Translations under genes and position numbers: made by a program
Shown: positions 1 to 12,433 of the stretch, piece by piece
How positions within the stretch are numbered: position 1 is the first letter of the stretch
Layout: each line of letters begins with the position of its first letter
Source of the DNA: Pseudomonas oryzihabitans
Lineage (GTDB): Bacteria > Pseudomonadota > Gammaproteobacteria > Pseudomonadales > Pseudomonadaceae
Assembly: GCF_014522265.1 (NCBI RefSeq)
Contig: NZ_CP017024.1
Coordinates: forward strand, 3,198,001 to 3,262,000
DNA: 64,000 nucleotides
Reading direction: 5' to 3'
Notes under the pieces: model-generated
Seen by the model: the letters and a program-made list of their open reading frames with translations, nothing else
Databases searched by the model: none
What the model was told of the DNA's origin: nothing

Positions 1-2045
1 GCATGGCCCACCGTGGCCGCCTGAACGTGCTGGTCAACACCCTGGGCAAGAACCCGCGCGACCTGTTCGACGAATTCGAAGGCAAGAAGCTGGTCGAGCT
101 GGGCTCCGGTGACGTCAAGTACCACCAGGGCTTCTCCTCCAACGTCATGACCCAGGGCGGCGAAGTCCACCTGGCGCTGGCGTTCAACCCTTCGCACCTG
201 GAGATCGTCTCTCCGGTGGTGGAAGGTTCGGTACGTGCCCGCCAGGATCGCCGCGGCGATCGCTCCGGCGACAAGGTCGTACCCGTCGCCATCCACGGCG
301 ACGCGGCCTTCGCGGGCCAGGGCGTGGTCATGGAAACCTTCCAGATGTCGCAGACCCGCGCCTACAAGACCGGCGGCACCCTGCACCTCGTCATCAACAA
401 CCAGGTGGGCTTCACCACCAACCGCCAGGAAGACGCGCGCTCCACCGAGTACGCCACCGACGTCGCCAAGATGATCCAGGCGCCGATCTTCCACGTGAAC
501 GGCGACGATCCCGAAGCGGTGCTGTTCGTCACCCAGCTGGCGGTCGACTACCGCATGCAGTTCAAGCGTGACATCGTCATCGACCTGGTGTGCTACCGCC
601 GTCGCGGCCACAACGAGGCCGACGAGCCGAGCGGCACTCAGCCGCTGATGTACCAGCAGATCGCCAAGCAGCGCACCACCCGCGATCTCTACGCCGATGC
701 CCTGACCCAGGCCGGCGTGGTCACCGCCGAGCAGGTCCAGGCGCAGTTCGAAGCCTACCGCGGCGCCCTCGACGAGGGCCGTCACGTCGTGGCCAGCCTG
801 GTCAAGGAACCCAATCGCGACCTGTTCGTCGACTGGAAACCCTACCTCGGCCACGCTTGGACCGCCCGGCACGACACCGGCTTCGACCTCAAGACCCTGC
901 AGGACCTGGCCAACAAGCTGCTGCAGGTTCCGGAAGGCGTCGTGGTCCAGCGTCAGGTCGGCAAGATCCTCGAAGACCGCCAGAAGATGACTGCTGGCGG
1001 TCTGCCCCTGAACTGGGGCTTCGCCGAGACCATGGCCTACGCCACCCTGTTGCACGAAGGCCACCCGATCCGCATCACCGGTCAGGACGTCGGCCGTGGC
1101 ACCTTCTCGCACCGTCACGCGGTGCTGCACAACCAGAAGGACGCCGTACCCTACGTGCCCCTGCAGCACCTGGCCGAAGACCAGCCGTCGTTCGAGATCT
1201 ACGACTCCTTCCTTTCCGAGGAAGCGGTGCTGGGCTTCGAATACGGTTATGCCACCACCACGCCCAACGCGCTGGTGGTCTGGGAAGCCCAGTTCGGTGA
1301 CTTCGCCAACGGTGCCCAGGTGGTCATCGACCAGTTCATCACCAGCGGCGAGATCAAGTGGGGTCGTCTCTGCGGCCTGACCATGCTGCTGCCCCATGGC
1401 TACGAAGGCCAGGGTCCGGAGCACTCGTCGGCTCGTCTGGAGCGTTACCTGCAACTGTGCGCCGAGCAGAACATCCAGGTCTGCGTACCGACCACGCCGG
1501 CGCAGATCTACCATCTGCTGCGTCGTCAGGTGATCCGCCCGCTGCGCAAGCCGCTGGTGGTGCTCACGCCCAAGTCGCTGCTGCGCCACAAGCTGGCCAT
1601 CTCGACCCTGGAAGACCTGGCCCATGGTTCGTTCCAGACCGTGATCAACGAGCTGGATCAGATCGATGCCCAGCAGGTTAAGCGCCTGGTCCTGTGCAGC
1701 GGCAAGGTCTACTACGACCTGCTGGAAAAGCGCCGCAGCGAGAATCGCCAGGACATCGCCATCGTGCGTCTGGAGCAGCTCTATCCGTTCCCGGAAGACG
1801 ATCTGGCCGAGGTACTGGCCGGTTATCCGAACCTCGAGCGCGTGGTCTGGTGCCAGGAAGAACCGATGAACCAGGGTGCCTGGTACTGCAGCCAGCATCA
1901 CATGCGTCGCGCCGTGTCCGGGTACAAGCAGGGCCTGGGCCTGGAATACGCCGGTCGCGATGCGTCCGCCGCGCCGGCCTGCGGCTATGCCTCCATGCAC
2001 GCCGAGCAGCAGGAAAAACTGCTGAACGATGCTTTCTCCGTTTGA
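1..2045 (+). CDS. sucA: 2-oxoglutarate dehydrogenase E1 component, 3' part
   Basis: This is the C-terminal 680 residues of the thiamine-diphosphate-dependent E1 subunit, which decarboxylates 2-oxoglutarate and passes the succinyl group to the lipoyl arm of SucB. The 5' end lies outside the window. The family is usually about 940 residues, so roughly 260 are missing. The first in-frame ATG, at base 3, is the internal conserved GMAHRGRLNVL segment and not a start. The ThDP/Mg-binding stretch (GDAAFAGQG to INNQVGFTT) and the C-terminal transketolase-like part (EEPMNQGAW) are present. The gene is followed after 42 bases by sucB in the usual operon order. The identification is secure. Confidence 0.97.
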   Translation, partial: MAHRGRLNVLVNTLGKNPRDLFDEFEGKKLVELGSGDVKYHQGFSSNVMTQGGEVHLALAFNPSHLEIVSPVVEGSVRARQDRRGDRSGDKVVPVAIHGDAAFAGQGVVMETFQMSQTRAYKTGGTLHLVINNQVGFTTNRQEDARSTEYATDVAKMIQAPIFHVNGDDPEAVLFVTQLAVDYRMQFKRDIVIDLVCYRRRGHNEADEPSGTQPLMYQQIAKQRTTRDLYADALTQAGVVTAEQVQAQFEAYRGALDEGRHVVASLVKEPNRDLFVDWKPYLGHAWTARHDTGFDLKTLQDLANKLLQVPEGVVVQRQVGKILEDRQKMTAGGLPLNWGFAETMAYATLLHEGHPIRITGQDVGRGTFSHRHAVLHNQKDAVPYVPLQHLAEDQPSFEIYDSFLSEEAVLGFEYGYATTTPNALVVWEAQFGDFANGAQVVIDQFITSGEIKWGRLCGLTMLLPHGYEGQGPEHSSARLERYLQLCAEQNIQVCVPTTPAQIYHLLRRQVIRPLRKPLVVLTPKSLLRHKLAISTLEDLAHGSFQTVINELDQIDAQQVKRLVLCSGKVYYDLLEKRRSENRQDIAIVRLEQLYPFPEDDLAEVLAGYPNLERVVWCQEEPMNQGAWYCSQHHMRRAVSGYKQGLGLEYAGRDASAAPACGYASMHAEQQEKLLNDAFSV

Positions 2046-2087
2046 TTCGCCACGCGACTACTAGAGATCACTAAGGAAATTCATAGA

Positions 2088-3308
2088 ATGGCTATCGAGA
2101 TCAAAGCCCCTACCTTCCCGGAATCGGTCGCTGACGGCACCGTCGCCACCTGGCACAAGAAGCCGGGCGAAGCGGTCAAGCGTGACGAATTGCTGGTTGA
2201 CATCGAGACCGACAAGGTCGTGCTGGAAGTCGTGGCACCTGTCGATGGTGTCCTGGCCGAAGTCCTGAAGAACGAAGGCGACACCGTGCTGAGCGAAGAA
2301 GTCATCGCTCGCGTGGAAGAGGGTGCCACTGCCGCCGCCGCGCCGGCTGCCCAGCCGACCGCTGCCAGCGCTCCGGCTGCCGCGCCGGCCGCCGGTGGTG
2401 AAGAGGACCCGATCCTGGCTCCTGCCGCACGCAAGATCGCCGAAGAGAACGGCATCGATCCGGCTACCCTGGTCGGCACCGGCAAGGGCGGTCGCATCAC
2501 CAAGGAAGACGCCGTCGCCGCCGTCGAGGCCAAGAAGTCCGGCGCCACCGCTCCGGCTGCCAAGCCCGCTGCCGCCGCCGCTCCGGTGGTGACCTCCGCT
2601 GGCGACCGTACCGAGAAGCGCGTGCCCATGACCCGCCTGCGGGCCAAGGTCGCCGAGCGCCTGGTGGAAGCCCAGTCCAGCATGGCCATGCTGACGACCT
2701 TCAACGAGGTCAACATGAAGCCGATCATGGACCTGCGCTCCAAGTACAAGGACATGTTCGAGAAGAAGCACAATGGCGTGCGCCTGGGCTTCATGTCCTT
2801 CTTCGTCAAGGCCGCCACCGAGGCGCTCAAGCGTCAGCCGGGCGTCAATGCCTCCATCGACGGCAACGACATCGTCTACCACGGTTATCAGGACATCGGC
2901 GTGGCCGTGTCCAGCGACCGCGGCCTGGTGGTCCCGGTGCTGCGCAACGCCGAGTTCATGAGCCTGGCGGAAGTGGAAGGCACCATCGCCGACTTCGGCA
3001 AGAAGGCCAAGGCCGGCAAGCTGACCATGGACGACATGCAGGGTGGTACCTTCACCATCTCCAACGGTGGTGTCTTCGGTTCGCTGCTGTCCACCCCCAT
3101 CGTCAACCCGCCGCAGACCGCGATCCTGGGCATGCACAAGATCCAGGAGCGCCCCATGGCGGTGAACGGCCAGGTCGTGATCCTGCCGATGATGTATCTT
3201 GCGCTGTCCTACGACCATCGCCTGATCGATGGCAAGGAAGCCGTGACCTTCCTGGTCACCATGAAGGACCTGCTGGAAGACCCGGCTCGTCTGCTGCTGG
3301 ACATCTGA
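2088..3308 (+). CDS. sucB: Dihydrolipoyllysine-residue succinyltransferase (E2 of 2-oxoglutarate dehydrogenase)
   Basis: E2 core of the cytoplasmic 2-oxoglutarate dehydrogenase complex, transferring succinyl from the lipoyl arm to CoA. The 406-residue protein shows an N-terminal lipoyl domain with the lipoylated lysine at K43 in the ETDKV motif. An Ala/Pro-rich linker follows (about 80-105), then a peripheral subunit-binding domain (about 110-145, containing [12 protein letters not shown]), a second Ala/Pro linker, and the catalytic domain with the active-site motif DHRLIDG (H377, D381). An AAGGAA Shine-Dalgarno lies upstream of ATG 2088. Length and domain order are typical. Confidence 0.98.
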   Translation: MAIEIKAPTFPESVADGTVATWHKKPGEAVKRDELLVDIETDKVVLEVVAPVDGVLAEVLKNEGDTVLSEEVIARVEEGATAAAAPAAQPTAASAPAAAPAAGGEEDPILAPAARKIAEENGIDPATLVGTGKGGRITKEDAVAAVEAKKSGATAPAAKPAAAAAPVVTSAGDRTEKRVPMTRLRAKVAERLVEAQSSMAMLTTFNEVNMKPIMDLRSKYKDMFEKKHNGVRLGFMSFFVKAATEALKRQPGVNASIDGNDIVYHGYQDIGVAVSSDRGLVVPVLRNAEFMSLAEVEGTIADFGKKAKAGKLTMDDMQGGTFTISNGGVFGSLLSTPIVNPPQTAILGMHKIQERPMAVNGQVVILPMMYLALSYDHRLIDGKEAVTFLVTMKDLLEDPARLLLDI

Positions 3309-3385
3309 TCCGGCTCTCGCGGTGCGGGGCAGGGGCCACGCACCGCTTCAAGTTTTCCTGCCTGAAGCTGCTCCAAGGGGATTAG

Positions 3386-4825
<1,440 letters not shown>

Positions 4826-4838
4826 GAGGTTTACAGAA

Positions 4839-4977
4839 CCACGGGGTCGCCGACCGCCGTGGAGCCTCAGGGCTCCACCGCAGGAAGGCACCTCGGACTC
4901 TTGTTAGTGGGGTGTGAGACACCCCACTAGGGCAGGGGTCACAGGTGGCGCGGTGCCCGCGACCGTCCGGAGGACGG
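4839..4977 (+). other. Cluster of four RNA hairpins in the lpdG-sucC spacer
   Basis: The 207-base spacer between lpdG and sucC is full of short inverted repeats. They are CCACGG/CCGTGG with an inner GGTC/GACC (4839-4862), GGAGCC/GGCTCC (4861-4876), a perfect 11-bp stem TAGTGGGGTGT/ACACCCCACTA with loop GAG (4905-4929), and CCGTCC/GGACGG (4963-4977). None is followed by a T-run, so they are not ordinary terminators. They could be a processing or stabilising element that uncouples sucAB-lpdG from sucCD expression. The function is inference. Confidence 0.6.
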
Positions 4978-5032
4978 CTCGGAGAACGCACAGCGTCGAA
5001 TGCGCAATACCCAACGAAGACGGTAGACAAGC

Positions 5033-6198
5033 ATGAATCTCCACGAGTATCAGGGTAAGCAGCTGTTCGCTGAATACGGCCTGCCCGTTTCCAAAGGCTA
5101 CGCTGTCGACACCCCCCAGGAGGCCTACGAGGCTTGCGGCCGTATCGGCGGCGACGAGTGGGTCGTCAAGGCCCAGGTACATGCCGGTGGCCGTGGTAAG
5201 GCCGGTGGTGTGAAGCTGGTCAAGAGCAAGGAAGAAGCCAAGGAATTCGCCGCCAAGTGGCTGGGCCAGCGTCTGGTGACCTACCAGACCGACGCCAACG
5301 GTCAGCCGGTCACCAAGATCCTGGTTGAATCCTGCACCGACATCGATCAGGAGCTCTATCTGGGCGCCGTGGTCGATCGTTCCAGCCGCCGTATCGTGTT
5401 TATGGCGTCCACCGAAGGTGGCGTGGACATCGAGAAAGTCGCTCACGACACTCCGGAAAAGATTCTCAAGGCCACCATCGATCCGCTGGTGGGCGCTCAG
5501 CCCTACCAGGGTCGCGACCTGGCTTTCCAGCTGGGCCTGAAAGGTGACCAGATCAAGCAGTTCACCCAGATCTTCGTCGGTCTGGCCAAGCTGTTCCAGG
5601 ACTACGACCTGGCGCTGCTGGAAGTGAACCCGCTGGTGATCAAGAAGGACGGCAACCTGCACTGCCTGGATGCCAAGATCAACATCGACAGCAACGCCAT
5701 CTACCGTCAGCCCAAGCTGCGCGCCTTCCACGACCCGTCGCAGGACGACGCCCGTGAAGCTCATGCGCAGAAGTGGGAACTGAACTACGTGGCCCTGGAA
5801 GGCAGCATCGGCTGCATGGTCAACGGTGCCGGTCTGGCCATGGGTACCATGGACATCGTCAACCTGCACGGCGGCAAGCCGGCCAACTTCCTGGACGTTG
5901 GCGGTGGCGCGACCAAAGAGCGCGTGACCGAGGCGTTCAAGATCATCCTGTCCGACAGCAACGTGAAGGCCGTTCTGGTCAACATCTTCGGCGGCATCGT
6001 GCGCTGCGACATGATCGCCGAAGGCATCATCGGCGCCGTGAAAGAAGTTGGCGTGAAGGTGCCGGTCGTGGTTCGCCTGGAAGGCAACAACGCCGAACTC
6101 GGTGCCAAGGTCCTGGCCGAAAGCGGCCTGAACATCATCGCGGCAACCAGCCTGACCGACGCTGCCCAGCAGGTCGTCAAGGCCGCGGAGGGTAAGTA

Positions 6199-6199
<1 letters not shown>
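5033..6199 (+). CDS. sucC: Succinyl-CoA synthetase, beta subunit (ADP-forming)
   Basis: Beta subunit of the TCA-cycle enzyme that makes succinate and ATP (or GTP) from succinyl-CoA. At 388 residues it has the standard length. It begins with the conserved [12 protein letters not shown], has an ATP-grasp nucleotide domain ([15 protein letters not shown] near residue 45) and the C-terminal CoA-ligase domain with [11 protein letters not shown]. Its TAA stop overlaps the ATG of sucD by one base, indicating translational coupling of the two subunits. Confidence 0.98.
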
Positions 6200-7086
<887 letters not shown>

Positions 7087-7102
7087 GCCTGACTGACGAT
7101 AG

Positions 7103-7129
7103 AAAAGGCCGCCTTCGGGCGGCCTTTTT
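7103..7129 (+). terminator. Intrinsic terminator of the suc operon
   Basis: GC-rich stem GGCCGCC/GGCGGCC with a TTCG tetraloop, flanked by AAAA on the 5' side and TTTTT on the 3' side, starting 16 bases after the sucD stop. Confidence 0.92.
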
Positions 7130-7291
7130 CATGGGCGCGACCATGACGCCTCATCAGCTGCCGGCTGCCTTTTCGCCGGTAATTCGTTAGGATGGCAACC
7201 TTCCGCTCCAACGGCCACCCCGTGGCTCCGCCAAGACCTGCCCCCATGAGGGCGGGCTGCCTTGTTTTCCTCATTGCTGGTACTGCCTTCC

Positions 7292-8635
7292 ATGAAAGCT
7301 TTGCAAAGCCGGGATGTCCTGGCCCTTGGATTCATGACGTTCGCGTTGTTCGTCGGCGCGGGCAACATCATCTTTCCCCCGATCGTCGGTCTGCAGGCGG
7401 GCGAGCACGTCTGGAGCGCCGCCCTGGGCTTTCTGCTGACCGCTGTCGGCCTGCCGGTGCTGACGCTGATCGCCCTGGCACGGGTCGGAGGCGGCATGGA
7501 CGCCCTGAGCAAGCCGCTCGGCCAGACCGCTGCCCGCACCTTGGCCATCGTCTGCTACCTGTCTGTAGGCCCGCTGTTCGCCACGCCGCGCACCGCCACG
7601 GTGTCCTTCGAGGTCGGCGTCGCGCCGCTGCTGGGCAACGGACCCATACCGCTGTTCCTCTACAGCCTGGCCTATTTCCTGGTGGTGCTGGTGGTCTCGC
7701 TCTATCCGGGACGCCTGCTCGATACCGTGGGGCGCTTTCTCGGTCCGCTGAAGATCCTGGCGCTGGCGGTACTGGGCGGCGCCGCGCTGTTCTGGCCGGC
7801 TGGCGGTCCTGCCACGGCGGCACCGGACTACGCCTCGCGGGCGCTGTCCCAGGGCTTCGTCAACGGCTACCTGACCATGGATACCCTGGGTGCCCTGGTA
7901 TTCGGCATCGTCATCGTCAACGCCATTCGTGCCCGTGGCGTGACGGCGCCGCAGCTGCTGACGCGCTACACCATCATCGCCGGGCTGATTGCCGGGGCAG
8001 GGCTGGTGCTGGTCTACCTGAGTCTGTTCCAGCTCGGCGCCGGTAGCGGAGTGCTGGTGCCCCATGCCAGCAATGGCGCCGAGGTCCTGCATGCCTATGT
8101 GCAGCACACCTTCGGTAGCGTCGGCAGCGACTTCCTCGCGGTGCTGATCACCCTGGCCTGCCTGGTGACGGCGGTGGGCCTGACCTGCGCCTGCGCGGAG
8201 TTCTTCAGCGAATTCCTGCCGTTCAGCTATCGCAGTCTGGTGGTTCTGCTGGCGGCGTTCTCGCTGTTGGTGTCCAACCTGGGTCTGACCCAGCTGATCC
8301 AGATCTCGGTGCCGATCCTGACCGCCATCTATCCGCCCTGCATCGCCCTGGTGGTGATGAGCTTCTTCACCGCCCGCTGGGTGGCGCCCGGGCGCATCCT
8401 CGGGCCGGTGCTGCTGGTGGCCCTGGCCTTCGGCATCCTCGATGGCCTACAGGCGGCGCACCTGACGGTGCCCTATCTGAGCGGTGCCGTACAGTGGCTG
8501 CCGCTGGCCGACTCGGGGCTGGGCTGGCTGTTGCCGGCCGTGGTGGTGGGGCTGGTCGCCCTGACGCTGGAAAGCCTGCGGCCTGGCGAACGCGTCCAAG
8601 AGGACGAGGCCGAACCGGATCCCTCGCGTTCCTGA
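7292..8635 (+). CDS. brnQ: Branched-chain amino acid:cation symporter, BrnQ/BraB family
   Basis: Inner-membrane carrier for leucine, isoleucine and valine (LIVCS family), about 12 hydrophobic segments. Near the N-terminus it carries the conserved [20 protein letters not shown] stretch. The 447-residue ORF is assigned to ATG 7292, because family members begin MKAL close to this motif; an in-frame TTG at 7262 would add ten atypical residues. A braB-type gene directly after sucD matches the arrangement I recall from P. aeruginosa, where the name braB is used. The gene appears monocistronic between two terminators. Confidence 0.93.
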   Translation: MKALQSRDVLALGFMTFALFVGAGNIIFPPIVGLQAGEHVWSAALGFLLTAVGLPVLTLIALARVGGGMDALSKPLGQTAARTLAIVCYLSVGPLFATPRTATVSFEVGVAPLLGNGPIPLFLYSLAYFLVVLVVSLYPGRLLDTVGRFLGPLKILALAVLGGAALFWPAGGPATAAPDYASRALSQGFVNGYLTMDTLGALVFGIVIVNAIRARGVTAPQLLTRYTIIAGLIAGAGLVLVYLSLFQLGAGSGVLVPHASNGAEVLHAYVQHTFGSVGSDFLAVLITLACLVTAVGLTCACAEFFSEFLPFSYRSLVVLLAAFSLLVSNLGLTQLIQISVPILTAIYPPCIALVVMSFFTARWVAPGRILGPVLLVALAFGILDGLQAAHLTVPYLSGAVQWLPLADSGLGWLLPAVVVGLVALTLESLRPGERVQEDEAEPDPSRS

Positions 8636-8647
8636 ATAAGCCGCCCA

Positions 8648-8676
8648 CAAAAAAGCCCGCATAAGCGGGCTTTTTT
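8648..8676. terminator. Bidirectional intrinsic terminator between convergent genes
   Basis: Stem GCCCGC/GCGGGC with loop ATAA, flanked by A6 on the left and T6 on the right. It can therefore stop both brnQ (plus strand) and the lipoprotein gene (minus strand). Confidence 0.92.
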
Positions 8677-8690
8677 CATATCCAGACAGC

Positions 8691-8972
8691 TTACGGCTTG
8701 GGCTGGGTAGCCGGCGCGTTGCCGTTGGCGGTACCGGTGGCCGGGCTGACCGAGGTGGCTTCGCCTTTGGATTGCTCCTTGGCAGCCTCGTTGGCGGCTT
8801 CGTTGCGCTGCTCAGCAGCCTTGTTGCTCTGCTCAGCGGCTTTGTTCAGGTTTTCCTGGGCTTTCTGTTCGGTCTTGGCAGCATCCTGAGCCTTGTTTTC
8901 GGAAGGCTTGTCACAAGCGGCGAGGCCGAAGGCGGCAGTGAAGAGCAGGGCAATAGCGAAGGGCTTTTTCAT
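8691..8972 (-). CDS. Small Ala-rich lipoprotein of unknown function
   Basis: 93-residue protein with a lipoprotein signal peptide (MKKPFAIALLFTAAFGLAAC; lipobox LAAC, lipidated Cys20). Residues 25-70 are a highly charged Ala/Glu/Lys/Asn/Gln helix with heptad-like repeats (KAAEQ, NEAANEA), likely a coiled coil, followed by a Thr/Pro/Ala-rich tail. Aspartate at +2 after the lipid Cys would predict inner-membrane retention by the E. coli rule, which is not strict in Pseudomonas. A GGAGAA ribosome site lies upstream. Real by its start, signal and terminator; the function is not recognisable. It is divergent from htpG. Confidence 0.85.
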   Translation of the reverse strand: MKKPFAIALLFTAAFGLAACDKPSENKAQDAAKTEQKAQENLNKAAEQSNKAAEQRNEAANEAAKEQSKGEATSVSPATGTANGNAPATQPKP

Positions 8973-9091
8973 GTGTTTTCTCCTTATGAACTACACGACA
9001 GCCGTTCGAGCGCCCCGTTAAAAGTTAAGTTCCGCGTCTAGCCCAGGCATCGCGCAAATTCCTACTTGCATCGCGAACCGAGCGCGCCAAG

Positions 9092-9119
9092 GTTGAAATG
9101 TCATCGGGCGCCCCCATCT
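9092..9119 (+). promoter_or_regulatory. Sigma32 heat-shock promoter of htpG
   Basis: GTTGAAA at 9092-9098 and CCCCATCT at 9112-9119 are separated by 13 bases. The E. coli sigma32 consensus is CTTGAAA, 11-16 bases, CCCCATnT, so only the first base differs. It lies 53 bases upstream of the htpG ATG at 9173, where a heat-shock gene should have it. An in-frame ATG at 9098 overlaps the -35 element and so cannot be the htpG start. Confidence 0.88.
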
Positions 9120-9172
9120 CCGCGACATCGCCAGGCATCTGGTGCGTTCCTATCGATAGCGGAGTTCGTAGC

Positions 9173-11077
9173 ATGAGTGTGGAGACTCAAAAGGAAACCC
9201 TAGGCTTCCAGACCGAAGTGAAGCAGCTGCTTCACCTGATGATTCACTCGCTGTATTCCAACAAGGAAATCTTCCTGCGCGAATTGATTTCCAACGCCTC
9301 CGACGCGGCCGACAAGCTCAGATTCGAGGCCTTGTCCAAGCCCGAACTGCTCGAAGGCGGGGATACGCTGAAGATTCGCCTGAGCTTCGACAAGGAGGCC
9401 GGCACGGTCACCCTCGAAGACAACGGCATCGGCATGAGCCGCGAAGAGGTGATCGCTCACCTCGGCACCATCGCCAAGTCTGGTACCGCCGATTTCCTGA
9501 AGAATCTCAGCGGCGACCAGAAGAAGGATTCCAACCTCATCGGTCAGTTCGGCGTGGGCTTCTACTCGGCGTTCATCGTCGCCGATCAGGTCGACGTCTA
9601 CACCCGCCGTGCCGGCCAGCCTGCCGCCGAAGGCGTGCACTGGTCGTCGAAGGGGGAAGGGGAGTTCGAGGTCGCGAACATCGACAAGCCCGAACGCGGT
9701 ACCCGCATCGTGCTGCACCTCAAACCCGAGGAAACCGAGTTCGCCGATGGCTGGCGCCTGCGCAATGTGGTCAAGAAATACTCCGACCACATCGGCCTGC
9801 CCATCGAGCTGCCCAAGGAGCAGCAGGGTGGCGAGGACGAGCAGCCGACCGCCGCCGAGTGGGAAACCGTCAACCGTGCCAGCGCGCTCTGGACCCGTCC
9901 GCGTACCGAACTCAAGGACGAGGACTACCAGGAGTTCTACAAGCACGTCGGCCATGACTTCGAGAATCCGCTGACCTGGAGCCACAACAAGGTCGAGGGC
10001 AAGCTCGAATACACCTCGCTGCTGTACGTGCCGGCCCGTGCGCCCTTCGATCTCTACCAGCGTGAAGCGCCCAAGGGCCTGAAGCTCTATGTGCAGCGCG
10101 TCTTCATCATGGACCAGGCCGACCAGTTCCTGCCGCTGTACCTGAGATTCATCAAGGGTGTGGTGGATTCCAACGACCTGTCGCTGAACGTGTCCCGCGA
10201 GATCCTGCAGAAGGATCCGGTGATCGACTCCATGAAGTCGGCGCTGACCAAACGCGTGCTGGACATGCTCGAGAAGCTGGCCAAGAGCGAGCCGGAGAAG
10301 TACCAGTCGTTCTGGGGCCACTTCGGCCAGGTGCTCAAGGAAGGTCCGGCGGAAGACTTCGCCAACCGCGAGAAGATCGCCGGCCTGCTGCGTTTCGCCT
10401 CGACCCACAATGGCGACGATGCCCAGAACGTGTCCCTGGCCGACTACATCGGCCGGATGAAGGACGGTCAGGACAAGATCTACTACCTGACCGGCGAGAG
10501 CCATGCCCAGATCAAGAACAGCCCGCACCTGGAAGTCTTCCGCAAGAAGGGTGTCGAGGTGCTGCTGCTGACCGATCGCATTGACGAGTGGCTGATGAGC
10601 TATCTCACCGAATTCGACGGCAAGCATTTCGTCGATGTCGCCCGTGGCGATCTGGATCTCGGCAAGCTCGACAGCGAAGAAGACAAGCAGGCCCAGGAAG
10701 AGGTCGCCAAGACCAAGGAAGGCCTGGTGGAGCGCCTCAAGCAGGCCCTGGATGCCCAGGTCAGCGAAGTTCGCGTGTCCCATCGCCTGACCGATTCGCC
10801 GGCGATCCTGGCCATCGGCGAGCAGGACCTCGGCTTGCAGATGCGCCGCATCCTGGAAGCCAGCGGTCAGAAGGCGCCGGATTCCAAGCCGATCTTCGAG
10901 ATCAATCCGCAGCACCCGCTGATCGAGAAACTCGATGGCGAGCCCGACGAGGACCGCTTCGCCGACCTGTCGCACATCCTGTTCGATCAGGCTGCGCTGG
11001 CCGCCGGCGACAGCCTCAAGGATCCCGCCGCCTATGTCCGCCGGTTAAACAAACTGCTGGTGGAATTGTCCGCTTGA
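9173..11077 (+). CDS. htpG: Molecular chaperone HtpG (bacterial Hsp90)
   Basis: Cytosolic ATP-dependent chaperone, 634 residues. The N-terminal GHKL ATPase domain is intact: [14 protein letters not shown], the ATP-lid motif DNGIGM, and [11 protein letters not shown]. The middle domain carries the conserved FDLY and SREILQ segments, and the C-terminal dimerisation domain follows. ATG 9173 ([13 protein letters not shown]) matches the family N-terminus and has GGAG about 9 bases upstream. The longer in-frame ATG at 9098 lies within the promoter. Regulation by sigma32 is read from the upstream sequence; the gene ends in its own terminator. Confidence 0.98.
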   Translation: MSVETQKETLGFQTEVKQLLHLMIHSLYSNKEIFLRELISNASDAADKLRFEALSKPELLEGGDTLKIRLSFDKEAGTVTLEDNGIGMSREEVIAHLGTIAKSGTADFLKNLSGDQKKDSNLIGQFGVGFYSAFIVADQVDVYTRRAGQPAAEGVHWSSKGEGEFEVANIDKPERGTRIVLHLKPEETEFADGWRLRNVVKKYSDHIGLPIELPKEQQGGEDEQPTAAEWETVNRASALWTRPRTELKDEDYQEFYKHVGHDFENPLTWSHNKVEGKLEYTSLLYVPARAPFDLYQREAPKGLKLYVQRVFIMDQADQFLPLYLRFIKGVVDSNDLSLNVSREILQKDPVIDSMKSALTKRVLDMLEKLAKSEPEKYQSFWGHFGQVLKEGPAEDFANREKIAGLLRFASTHNGDDAQNVSLADYIGRMKDGQDKIYYLTGESHAQIKNSPHLEVFRKKGVEVLLLTDRIDEWLMSYLTEFDGKHFVDVARGDLDLGKLDSEEDKQAQEEVAKTKEGLVERLKQALDAQVSEVRVSHRLTDSPAILAIGEQDLGLQMRRILEASGQKAPDSKPIFEINPQHPLIEKLDGEPDEDRFADLSHILFDQAALAAGDSLKDPAAYVRRLNKLLVELSA

Positions 11078-11084
11078 AGATGGA

Positions 11085-11110
11085 GAAGCCCGCCTCGGCG
11101 GGCTTTTTCT
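11085..11110 (+). terminator. Intrinsic terminator of htpG
   Basis: Stem AAGCCCGCC/GGCGGGCTT with a two-base apex and a T5 tail, directly after the htpG stop. Confidence 0.88.
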
Positions 11111-11132
11111 TATCTATCCTTTGGAGGACCCC

Positions 11133-11870
11133 ATGGTCGAAGTCACTGTAAAACCCGTTGCCTACGAAATCGATGGCCAGCCGTTCGAGAGCCAGCTGGT
11201 GTACGCCACCAGCAGTAATCCGACCCGTCCGGGCGTGCTCTTCGCGCCCAACTGGATGGGGGTGTCCCATGGCGCCGTCGACCAGGCCAAGGCGCTGGCC
11301 GAGGCCGACGGCCTGGCTTACCTGGTCGTGGATTTCTACGGTCGCAATGTGCGCCCGCAGAATGCCGACGAGGCCCTGGCGGCCATGACGCCGATCCGCG
11401 GTGATCGCGCGTTGTTGCGCCAGCGCATGCAGGCGGCTCATGCGGCGCTGGTCGCCCAGGCCGAGACGGCGGCGGTGGACGTCCACCAGATCGCTGCCAT
11501 CGGCTTCTGTTTTGGCGGCTGCGCGGCGCTGGAACTGGCGCGCGATGGGGCGCCGCTGAGCGCCGTGGTGACCTTCCACGCCAATCTGGATACGCCCAAC
11601 CCGGCCGATGCGGCCCGTATCACCGGTCCGGTGCTGGTGCTGCACGGTGCCGCCGATCCCATGGTGCCGGACGAGCAGCTCACCGGCTTCCGCCAGGAGA
11701 TGGATGCCGCCCAGGTGGATTGGCAACTGCTGAGCTATGGCGGCGCGGTGCATTCCTTCACCGATCCCGAAGCCAACAATCCGGGCAAGCAGCAGTATCA
11801 CCCGGTGGTGGCCAAGCGTGCCTTCCTGGCGATGCACAACCTGTTCGACGAAGTATTCGCCCAGGGCTGA
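11133..11870 (+). CDS. Dienelactone hydrolase family protein
   Basis: Predicted cytoplasmic alpha/beta hydrolase, 245 residues. The nucleophile elbow is GFCFGG, so the nucleophile is cysteine as in dienelactone hydrolases. The catalytic acid lies in HGAADPMVP and the histidine in GAVHSFT. The substrate is unknown; the family includes carboxymethylenebutenolidase, and nothing nearby indicates an aromatic degradation pathway. ATG 11133 follows GGAGG. An in-frame TTG at 11121 overlaps that Shine-Dalgarno and is not used. In P. aeruginosa, as I recall, a similar hydrolase also follows htpG. Confidence 0.9.
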   Translation: MVEVTVKPVAYEIDGQPFESQLVYATSSNPTRPGVLFAPNWMGVSHGAVDQAKALAEADGLAYLVVDFYGRNVRPQNADEALAAMTPIRGDRALLRQRMQAAHAALVAQAETAAVDVHQIAAIGFCFGGCAALELARDGAPLSAVVTFHANLDTPNPADAARITGPVLVLHGAADPMVPDEQLTGFRQEMDAAQVDWQLLSYGGAVHSFTDPEANNPGKQQYHPVVAKRAFLAMHNLFDEVFAQG

Positions 11871-11913
11871 TGATTTTCGTTGTCTGCCGGAGCCCGGGTC
11901 GGGCCCGGCAGGG

Positions 11914-12408
11914 TCAGCCGCGGATGACTTCCTGGGTGAAATCCAGGGGCCCGCGGCAGCGTCGGCACAGATAGCGCCGTCCCTTGCGCACCAGGGCGTG
12001 ACGCTGGGCGGTGAATTCGAAGCGACCGTCCGGACAGTTGCAGCGATACAGGTACAGGGTGCGGGCCCGTTGCGGCAATTCGTAGGTATGGCAGCGATCC
12101 GGCGGCAGGCCATAGACGCCACGCATGATCAGCTGCCACTCCTCGCCATGAGGCCTGATGCCGCCACCAAACACCTGGTGCGCCACCAGATGCGCCACCT
12201 CATGGGCCACGGTCTGTTCGAGGAAGTGAGCGCGATTTTGCTGATAGAGCTGCCCGTTGAATCTCAACCGGTTCTCGGTGAGATGGGCGACGCCGGCGCG
12301 CTGGCCGCGCAGGGCCAGGCCGACGTCAGGGCGCGGGAAGCGACGTTTGAAGAAGGCCTCGGCCTGCCGATAGCAGTCTTCGACCCGGGCGTGGAGTTGT
12401 TCAGGCAT
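11914..12408 (-). CDS. sprT: SprT-like zinc metalloprotease
   Basis: 164-residue SprT-family protein. The zinc/protease motif is HEVAHLVAH (about residues 69-77), followed by a third ligand region (GEEWQLIMRG). A C-terminal zinc-ribbon-like part has two Cys pairs (CNC and CRRC). The start was set at ATG 12408 (MPEQLHARVEDCYRQAE), the usual SprT beginning, with GAGG upstream; in-frame extension to 12486 gives low-complexity Arg/His sequence. By analogy with SPRTN it may act on protein-DNA crosslinks, but the bacterial role is not settled. It lies 25 bases downstream of the DnaJ-related gene. Confidence 0.9.
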   Translation of the reverse strand: MPEQLHARVEDCYRQAEAFFKRRFPRPDVGLALRGQRAGVAHLTENRLRFNGQLYQQNRAHFLEQTVAHEVAHLVAHQVFGGGIRPHGEEWQLIMRGVYGLPPDRCHTYELPQRARTLYLYRCNCPDGRFEFTAQRHALVRKGRRYLCRRCRGPLDFTQEVIRG

Positions 12409-12433
12409 GGGCAACCTCTGGCGAGGCGGGTGA

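Noticed and set aside
9098..9172. Upstream in-frame start for htpG at ATG 9098
   Set aside because: The ATG overlaps the sigma32 -35 element and would add 25 residues not found in HtpG.
9200..10975. A 591-codon open frame opposite htpG
   Set aside because: Antisense shadow of htpG; low-complexity composition and no Shine-Dalgarno.
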